NCBI RefSeq assembly: GCF_017114945.1 | Contig: NZ_JABXKQ010000116.1 | Coordinates: 55,758-119,757, forward strand | DNA from: Nostoc sp. JL34 | Lineage (GTDB): Bacteria > Cyanobacteriota > Cyanobacteriia > Cyanobacteriales > Nostocaceae | Direction of reading: 5' to 3' | Length of the DNA: 64,000 bases | Part shown: positions 58,921 to 64,000 of the stretch, piece after piece | Layout of the letters: each line of letters starts with the position of its first letter | How positions within the stretch are numbered: the stretch's first letter is position 1 | Made by a program: the position numbers and the translations under genes | The notes under the pieces: model-generated | Databases searched by the model: none | What the model was told of the DNA's origin: nothing | What the model saw: only the letters and a program-made list of their open reading frames with translations

Positions 58921-60513
58921 ATGTCTTACGTCTCCCTGCTGAAAAATATACCAGATATCTTAAGCCAACCAATCGGGATAGCAGCGATAGCTTCCCTTGG
59001 CATCCACGGTGCGATCGCCATGATTGTGCCATTGATGCCGATGGAGTCTAACAAGCCCAAAGAAACAGCATCATCGAAAACAGTCGGACTTTTGGAATTG
59101 AGCCAAGCCGACCAAAACCGTTTGCCGCAAAGCACATCTCCCCAAGTTGGTTTACAACAATTTCCTCCAGTCGCGCCACTTTCTGCTCCGAACTTTAGCG
59201 CTCAAACTGGATTACCCTCATTGGCACCACCGCCATCTAGTCAGCTAGTACTGCCTCCGCTACCCCCATCATCGAATAACTATCGAGTCTCCTCTTTGCC
59301 TACAAGGCAGTCTTTGCGGATGATTCCTAATGATAATTTGCGATTTGACGCCTCTAAATTTGACAGTTCTAAATTCAATACCAGCCCCAAATTCTCTCCA
59401 TCAGTTCCTCGTGTAAATAACATTGCCACGAAATACGAGCCACCGAAGCCGCTGGCTGTAAATAGGTTGCCAGAATTGCAGTCGCAGCAAATACCTGATG
59501 ATATTCTGCGGAATGCCCAATCTCCAAACTTCTCTAACACTACCCCCATTGCAACGGCACAAGAAAATCCGACTTCACAAATAACGCAACCGGGCAATAA
59601 TATGCCTAGAATTGCTCAAAACCCGCTGATAAATTCTCTAAAACAAGCTCCAAGGAATGGGGATACTTTAATCGCAACTAGGGGAGCCATGCCCCAGACA
59701 GCCAATTTATCGGTGAAGGGAACTCAACAGGCAATTGCACAGCTAGACTCATACGCAAACCTGAGAAAAGAAGTTCAGCAAGAATATCCAAACGCTGAAC
59801 AAAAACCAGTCATCCGCCAAACATTAGCCACGGATAAGCCGAATCTTGAAGGTGCTGTTTTGGGCGTGTTGGTGGTAGATCCTGATGGCAAGGTTTTAGA
59901 TATCAAGTTTCAAGACAAGTTAGTTTCCCCGGAATTGCAATTAAAAGCAAGGGAATACTTCAACAAGCAATCCCCCAAGGGAGATAAACAGATTAGTTCA
60001 TATCCATTTAATCTGCTTTTCCAAAAAAACAGTAGCAATATTACTGGGACTACTCAAGAGCTAAGACCCTCGTCATTATCTACACCAGGAATCAATAACA
60101 ATCAGCTTATCCCCTCACCAGCAGGTACTTCTAAACCATTACCCGACCTGCGAATCAGAAATAACCAGCCTACCTCCTTACCAGCAGTTACTCCCAAACC
60201 ATTATCTGAACTGCGAATCATAAACAACCAGCCCACGCCTTCATTGGGAGGTACTCTTAAACCATTATCTGCACCGGGAGGCAATAGCAATCAACTTACG
60301 CCCTCACCAGCAGCTACTTTTAAACCATTATCTGAACTGCGAATCAGAAATAACCAGATCACGCCTTCATCGGCAGCTACTACTTCCGAATCTTTATTGC
60401 TACCCAGAGTCAATAAGGCTCAGGCTTCACCCTCTGCTGAATCGGATCAAAAATTAGTAGAACAGTTGCGCGAAGTGAAGGAAAACAGAGAAAAGTCTAA
60501 TCCAGAACAATAA
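58921..60513 (+). CDS. TonB-like periplasmic-spanning protein with repeat-rich tail
   Basis: Protein of 530 residues. A single hydrophobic segment lies at about 17-40 (IGIAAIASLGIHGAIAMIVP), followed by a Pro/Ser/Gln-rich region (about 50-270) and a TonB-C-like domain at about 283-370 (RKEVQQEYPNAEQKPV, LGVLVVDPDGKVLDIKFQ). A tail of four to five degenerate repeats (KPLSELRIRNNQ with TPSPAAT-type linkers, about 395-500) follows. TonB energises outer-membrane receptors, but a domain in mid-protein with a repeat tail is unusual. No ExbBD is nearby. Confidence 0.75.
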   Translation: MSYVSLLKNIPDILSQPIGIAAIASLGIHGAIAMIVPLMPMESNKPKETASSKTVGLLELSQADQNRLPQSTSPQVGLQQFPPVAPLSAPNFSAQTGLPSLAPPPSSQLVLPPLPPSSNNYRVSSLPTRQSLRMIPNDNLRFDASKFDSSKFNTSPKFSPSVPRVNNIATKYEPPKPLAVNRLPELQSQQIPDDILRNAQSPNFSNTTPIATAQENPTSQITQPGNNMPRIAQNPLINSLKQAPRNGDTLIATRGAMPQTANLSVKGTQQAIAQLDSYANLRKEVQQEYPNAEQKPVIRQTLATDKPNLEGAVLGVLVVDPDGKVLDIKFQDKLVSPELQLKAREYFNKQSPKGDKQISSYPFNLLFQKNSSNITGTTQELRPSSLSTPGINNNQLIPSPAGTSKPLPDLRIRNNQPTSLPAVTPKPLSELRIINNQPTPSLGGTLKPLSAPGGNSNQLTPSPAATFKPLSELRIRNNQITPSSAATTSESLLLPRVNKAQASPSAESDQKLVEQLREVKENREKSNPEQ

Positions 60514-60803
60514 TCACCAGCGGGTGATTTTGGATTAAGAAATAGCTAAAAGCGATGAATGATAAAAATTGTGAATTTATCATTCATCTTTAAAATATCG
60601 TTTTTAGGAGTTGACGAACTAGCGATCGCTAGTTCGTCAATCAGCATACTTAAGTTTTAATTTAGTTTGAAGTTATACCTATAAATACACTTAGGGATTT
60701 CCAATCAATAAATCATCCAATGTTGTGGGGCTAACGTCTCATCCGCTTTTAATTACTGACGGGCAAGATACCCACCCCACAAGAACTAGACGGTATAGCT
60801 ACT

Positions 60804-61148
60804 TTACCAGCCTTGTTCTGCATTTTGGAATACGTAAGCAGCTACCTCCAAAATCTCCTCAGGACTTAACTTGCCTTTAAAGGCAGGCATGGCATTTTTC
60901 CCATTTTGCACTTGGTGGATAATTGCCTCGATTGAGTCGCTATTATAATTTTCTAGGTACTTTGACAATGCTTCCTTTTTCAAGGTTTTCTGGCTGATAA
61001 GGATGTTACCGCCACCTATATGGCAAGAAGCGCAGTTAGCCTCGAAAATTTTAGCACCATTGGATGTTTCGGCAGCTAATGCTGGACTAATGAATGTCAA
61101 TTTGAATAGAGCGATCGCCGACAGTAAAATTAATAAAAGTATTCTCAA
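60804..61148 (-). CDS. petJ: Cytochrome c6
   Basis: Soluble lumenal electron carrier between cytochrome b6f and photosystem I, used when copper is scarce, about 114 residues with its signal peptide. The signal ends SPALAAETS, the heme site is [12 protein letters not shown], and the axial Met is in [13 protein letters not shown] chose TTG 61148 (giving [12 protein letters not shown]) with GAGG eight bases upstream; the open frame starts ten codons earlier in CEE-rich sequence. It lies downstream of petE on the same strand. Confidence 0.88.
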   Translation of the reverse strand: MRILLLILLSAIALFKLTFISPALAAETSNGAKIFEANCASCHIGGGNILISQKTLKKEALSKYLENYNSDSIEAIIHQVQNGKNAMPAFKGKLSPEEILEVAAYVFQNAEQGW

Positions 61149-61225
61149 CAGAATTTCCTCGCAACAAGCCTCCAGCAAGAGTATAAACGCGATTAATCCC
61201 CGATTAAGTCAAATTTGATCAAAAT

Positions 61226-61301
61226 TGGCGGTAACGAGTTCACTCCTCCATCGCTACAGGTTGTCTAGCGTCTTAAGGGAGGATAGGAATCGCTACCGCC
61301 A
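61226..61301 (-). ncRNA. Nested hairpin element between petE and petJ
   Basis: A 76-nt element pairs TGGCGGTA (61226-61233) with TACCGCCA (61294-61301). Inside it CGA/TCG, then TTC/GAA, then TCCTCC/GGAGGA, then CGCTA/TAGCG pair around a nine-base loop CAGGTTGTC. It lies in the petE 3' region and just before petJ. It could be a regulatory RNA structure, a terminator-like element or a dispersed repeat; the annotation as RNA is inference. Confidence 0.4.
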
Positions 61302-61392
61302 TTTATCCATTTTGTGCGTCACTCTAGGAGTGTGGCGTGTTGCTATGAGCTAATTTCACTGAGAAATCATCTTGTGTCAAATGGTGGTGTTT

Positions 61393-61812
61393 CTAGCCTT
61401 GGACAGTGATTGTTCCAACCATGCCAGCCCCACGGTGAGGTTCACAGTAGAAGGTGTAGTCACCAGCAGGTGCATCTGCTGCAAAGGTGGTTGTTTCCTT
61501 TTGCCCAGGACTCATGAGCAACTTCTTATGAGACAGAGATTTAGCTAAATCGGCGCTCTTGCTGGGGTTTTTGGCAGCATCAAACACAACATTATGGGGA
61601 GGAACTTTATTGTTCACCCATTCAACTGTGTCGCCTGGTTTAATGGTCAACTTTTTCGGTTCAAATGCCAGCATTCCTTTATCACTACCCAATTTCACCT
61701 GGTAGGTTTCAGCCGAAGCACTGGGAGTAAAAACAGCAAAGCTGCTAACAACTAAAAGGATTGTCAACACAGCTAAACTAAGGCGTCGCAAGCTTGCCGA
61801 AATTAATTTCAT
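61393..61812 (-). CDS. petE: Plastocyanin
   Basis: Copper protein that replaces cytochrome c6, 139 residues with its signal peptide (ending [12 protein letters not shown]). Copper ligands are visible: His in PPHNVVFDA, then Cys, His and Met in [12 protein letters not shown]. The start is ATG 61812 ([10 protein letters not shown]) with TAGGAGAG about seven bases upstream; an upstream frame start at 61833 is not needed. petE and petJ are usually regulated oppositely by copper through PetR/BlaI-type control. Confidence 0.95.
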   Translation of the reverse strand: MKLISASLRRLSLAVLTILLVVSSFAVFTPSASAETYQVKLGSDKGMLAFEPKKLTIKPGDTVEWVNNKVPPHNVVFDAAKNPSKSADLAKSLSHKKLLMSPGQKETTTFAADAPAGDYTFYCEPHRGAGMVGTITVQG

Positions 61813-61944
61813 AGACTCTCTCCTAACAAACAATTTTTTTCTCTTTACTCATTTTAAATAAAATCAACGCCAAAGTATGACAATCTGTCATAGATCCATT
61901 TTTTTTTTAAGAATGGAGAGCAATTTATTGCAAAAAGCTGTGCA

Positions 61945-62035
61945 ATTAGTAGTAAATGGGGACTGGGGAATGGGGAGTGAATTCTTCCCAATGCCCATTC
62001 CCCTATTCCCAATGCCCTATTCCCAATGACTCAGT
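61945..62035. repeat. STRR tract between petE and psbV
   Basis: GGGGACTGGGGAATGGGGAG is followed by the opposite-sense CCCAATGCCCATTCCCCTAT and CCCAATGCCC units. Confidence 0.8.
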
Positions 62036-62043
62036 TTCGGGAT

Positions 62044-62535
62044 TTAGTAATAGATTTTTCCGCCTCCCCACTTAGTACCAACGATTTTGGGTTGTAAGAG
62101 AATATGACCGGCGATCGCCTCCAAGTCATCATCCGTCAGATTTCGCACTGCTGTGAAAATATCTGCGCTTTTGAGACTGGGGTGTATTTCGGAAATCTCT
62201 TCTTCCCCGTCGTAAGTAGTAGGATTTTTCAGGTAATCTACTAAACCTTCAATGTTGTTACGGTTAGGAGTTGCCAGTGCCAAGTCCTCTGGAGTGAGTC
62301 CCACGTTTTGGTTTGTCTTGGTAACTCCACCAGCATGACATTGGGCGCAAGCGTAATTAAATAAGCGTTTGCCTTCTTTGACTTGTTTAAGGCTGAGTAC
62401 GACGGTATCACCTTGAGTATTTAATGGCACTGTTCGGGTAGCTTCGTCCAGTTCCACTGCTGTCGCGCTACCGACAAGCAACTGAAACGAGAGTAAAACA
62501 GTAGCCACAACAACGCCAATTAGTCTTCTAAACAT
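62044..62535 (-). CDS. psbV: Cytochrome c-550 of photosystem II
   Basis: Extrinsic lumenal subunit stabilising the Mn cluster, 163 residues. The signal peptide ends GSATAVELDEATRTVPLN, the conserved mature start. The heme motif is ACAQCHAGGVTKTNQNVGL, and the axial His is in SEIHPSLKSADIF. The C-terminus KWGGGKIYY is the PsbV signature. It is followed (downstream on minus) by petE. Confidence 0.96.
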   Translation of the reverse strand: MFRRLIGVVVATVLLSFQLLVGSATAVELDEATRTVPLNTQGDTVVLSLKQVKEGKRLFNYACAQCHAGGVTKTNQNVGLTPEDLALATPNRNNIEGLVDYLKNPTTYDGEEEISEIHPSLKSADIFTAVRNLTDDDLEAIAGHILLQPKIVGTKWGGGKIYY

Positions 62536-62666
62536 GTTTCCCCTTAAAAATTTTGACGCTCAACACAGCTAAGAACGCGATTCTCAATCTCCAAGCTGCT
62601 AATTGCTAATGACTGATTATTTTTTGTCATTAGCTATCAGTGATTAGCCAAAGCCGAGATAACCCT

Positions 62667-62882
62667 TTAGGTGACTTCGTTATCACCCACTGAGTCGCTA
62701 GTACCTTTTGGGCGTATTTCAGACGATATTTGGGAAATAATTGCCTTTGCATCTTCTAACGCCAAACGGGTCTTTTGGTGTTTGTAGGCGATTCCCAGTT
62801 GGTTGCACAGAGAAAACACTTGTTCTACAGGAATGCTGTAGTCGGCTGCTATCTCTGCGATCGATAGGTCTGCAAAACCCAT
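62667..62882 (-). CDS. Small IF2-N-terminal-domain-like protein
   Basis: Protein of 71 residues. SIAEIAADYSIPVEQVFSLC and NQLGIAYKHQKTRLALEDAK show the fold of the translation initiation factor IF-2 N-terminal helix domain (SVxELAxxLxxSxxEVIxxL). The rest is a polar tail (GTSDSVGDNEVT). Cyanobacteria carry stand-alone versions; function unknown. It is 131 bp upstream of psbV on the same strand and may share its transcript. Confidence 0.65.
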   Translation of the reverse strand: MGFADLSIAEIAADYSIPVEQVFSLCNQLGIAYKHQKTRLALEDAKAIISQISSEIRPKGTSDSVGDNEVT

Positions 62883-62949
62883 AATGCTTGTTTAACTGAT
62901 AGATAGAGATTGAGTCGCTGTAATACCAATATCACGTTAGGAGTGCAAT

Positions 62950-63050
62950 TTGTTGCCCAAAATACTGTTTGGGGAATGGGGCATTGGGCATTGGGCATTG
63001 GGCAGGAGAAGAATTTGACTAATGACTAATGACCAATGACTAATGACTAT
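62950..63050. repeat. STRR tract (GGGCATT, CTAATGA, CCAATGA units)
   Basis: GGGGCATTGGGCATTGGGCA, then GACTAATGACTAATGACCAA and on, between the IF2-N-like gene and the permease end. Confidence 0.85.
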
Positions 63051-63886
63051 TAACCTTTTCCCCCGGTAAAGGTAACGCTTTGAATAAAATAACGATTAAA
63101 AAAGGCGTAAATGCCTAAAGCTGGGAGGGTAAAGATCATAGAAGCCGCCATAATGTAGTTCCAGTAGCTAATGTATTGACCTTTGAAGGTGTTCAGCCCC
63201 AAAGGGAGAGTAAACATTTCTGGGTCAAATAGGATAACTATAGGCAGTAAAAAATTATTCCAACTTCCCATAAACACAAAAACCGCCTGCGCTGCTAGTG
63301 CTGGTTTTGCCAAAGGTAAGACAATATGTCGAAAAATTCCAAAGGTATTCAAGCCATCAAGTTGCGCTGCTTCTTCTAGTTCTTTAGGAAAATTAACAAA
63401 AAATTGCCGCATCATGAAGATAAAAGTGGCATTAACCATGCTAGGTACAATCATGCCTTGATAAGAATTTAGCCAGCCGATCGCTTTTAAAATCAAAAAT
63501 GTGGGAATCAGGGTGATTTGCGTCGGTACTGCTAGTACTGCCAAAATTAGGAAGAACCAAAAGCGCTTACCCACAAAGTGCAGTCTTGCCAAGGCATAAC
63601 CAGCCATTGAATTTAACAACAAGTTTAAAAGCGTAATGCTGACGGCGATCGCTATACTGTTGAACAACCAGCGCCAAAATAGCGGTTCTTGGAGAAAGAT
63701 TTGCCTGTAGTTGTCAAGAGTAAAATTCTTGGGGAGAAAGTTGGGTTCACCACTGACAATCTCTGTTAGTGGCTTAAATGATGCTGAAAGTGCCCAGAGA
63801 AAGGGAATTAGGGTAATGATGGCATAAAGTGTCAGCAAGACGTACAACAGGGCTTTGAGCCAAGATAAGCCAGAGGTGTTAGTCAA
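63050..63886 (-). CDS. Sugar ABC transporter permease, MalG/UgpE family
   Basis: Inner-membrane subunit of 278 residues with six spans. The EAA loop is EEAAQLDGLNTFGIFRHIVLP, which contacts the ATPase. The N-terminus (YVLLTLYAIITLIPFLWALS) and the C-terminal GLNTFKGQYISYWNYIMAASM are typical of carbohydrate permeases. The start is TTG 63886, overlapping the TGA of the upstream permease by four bases (TTGA), so the two are coupled. No binding-protein gene is adjacent within view; the lipoprotein at 6.9 kb is of the matching class. Confidence 0.9.
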   Translation of the reverse strand: MTNTSGLSWLKALLYVLLTLYAIITLIPFLWALSASFKPLTEIVSGEPNFLPKNFTLDNYRQIFLQEPLFWRWLFNSIAIAVSITLLNLLLNSMAGYALARLHFVGKRFWFFLILAVLAVPTQITLIPTFLILKAIGWLNSYQGMIVPSMVNATFIFMMRQFFVNFPKELEEAAQLDGLNTFGIFRHIVLPLAKPALAAQAVFVFMGSWNNFLLPIVILFDPEMFTLPLGLNTFKGQYISYWNYIMAASMIFTLPALGIYAFFNRYFIQSVTFTGGKG

Positions 63887-64000
63887 ATTCGTTCGCCTCC
63901 GAAAAGTCGCCGCTGAATCAAAGTGATGGCAATGATCACTGCTGTTAACAAAAATGCGATCGCAGCTGCATATCCCATTTGTAAATTCCGAAACACAGCT
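63883..64000 (-). CDS. Sugar ABC transporter permease, MalF/UgpA family (partial, 3' end)
   Basis: The last 38 codons of a permease are present: AVFRNLQMGYAAAIAFLLTA, then VIIAITLIQRRLFGGERI and TGA. The QMGYAAAIAFLLTAVIIAIT span and the RR.FGGER(I) end are typical of the UgpA/MalF-type partner of the next gene. It continues beyond the window edge. Confidence 0.85.
   Translation of the reverse strand, partial: AVFRNLQMGYAAAIAFLLTAVIIAITLIQRRLFGGERI

Noticed and set aside
58800..59051. 83-codon plus frame before the TonB-like gene
   Set aside because: It overlaps the TonB-like gene in another phase and lacks a ribosome-binding site; the TonB-like frame has a membrane span and domain.

Overview
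The window is chromosomal DNA of a filamentous, heterocyst-forming-type cyanobacterium, most like Nostoc/Anabaena. The evidence is photosystem II genes (psbY, psbV), plastocyanin and cytochrome c6, the crtP-crtB carotenoid pair, a FurC/PerR-type regulator, a CRR6 (NDH-1 assembly) protein, very frequent GCGATCGC (HIP1) octamers, and tandem heptanucleotide arrays (STRR type: variants of CCAATGA, CCCAATG, GGGAGTG, GACAAAG) at many gene ends. Almost all genes are chromosomal housekeeping genes on both strands in short operons.

Layout: 0-8 kb: M16 zinc protease, VOC protein, a TIGR02652-type protein, gamma-carbonic anhydrase, psbY, folC, and a sugar-binding lipoprotein behind two MITE-like elements. 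8-14 kb: the type IV pilus operon pilM-N-O-Q, then a decayed DUF5615 PIN-like gene between two copies of a palindromic repeat. 14-24 kb: HU, a CobC/CobD-type aminotransferase, an unusual flavin oxidoreductase, a phytol-kinase-like protein, a pseudo-receiver/DUF3685 protein, a NACHT-pentapeptide protein and furC. 24-35 kb: CRR6, GT9, ispD, scpB, DUF760, an HtrA protease, a LysM-M23 peptidase, a cysteine hydrolase, a small toxin-antitoxin remnant, ispG and a Ctp protease. 35-44 kb: sdhA, an outer-membrane-like protein, an amino-acid-binding lipoprotein, crtB/crtP and a GH3 enzyme. 47.8-64 kb: polysaccharide deacetylase, HNH endonuclease, a GAF kinase-like protein without the phosphoacceptor His, a cation/H+ antiporter, a b-type cytochrome, a TonB-like protein, petJ-petE-psbV and the end of a sugar ABC permease operon.

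The standout region is 44.93-47.35 kb. It holds 27 tRNA or tRNA-like units packed head to tail on the minus strand. By hand folding, 22 have a readable anticodon in a recognisable cloverleaf, several of them with weak acceptor or T stems; one more is Ile-like with an aberrant T loop. Two carry insertions inside the anticodon loop (about 23 and about 45 nt) made of genome-repeat-like DNA, and two are decayed. Four Leu-anticodon tRNAs lack the long variable arm expected of bacterial tRNA-Leu, and six units encode CCA although most do not. Canonical Ser-GCT and Glu-TTC genes lie outside the array in this same window, so at least those cluster copies are redundant. tRNA arrays of this type are known from Anabaena plasmid delta and other bacteria, but their role is unsettled.

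A second theme is repeat DNA entering genes. Heptamer or HIP-like repeats sit in frame in the M16 protease, CobC-like, pseudo-receiver and NACHT genes, extend the apparent folC N-terminus, and have counterparts in the tRNA anticodon loops.
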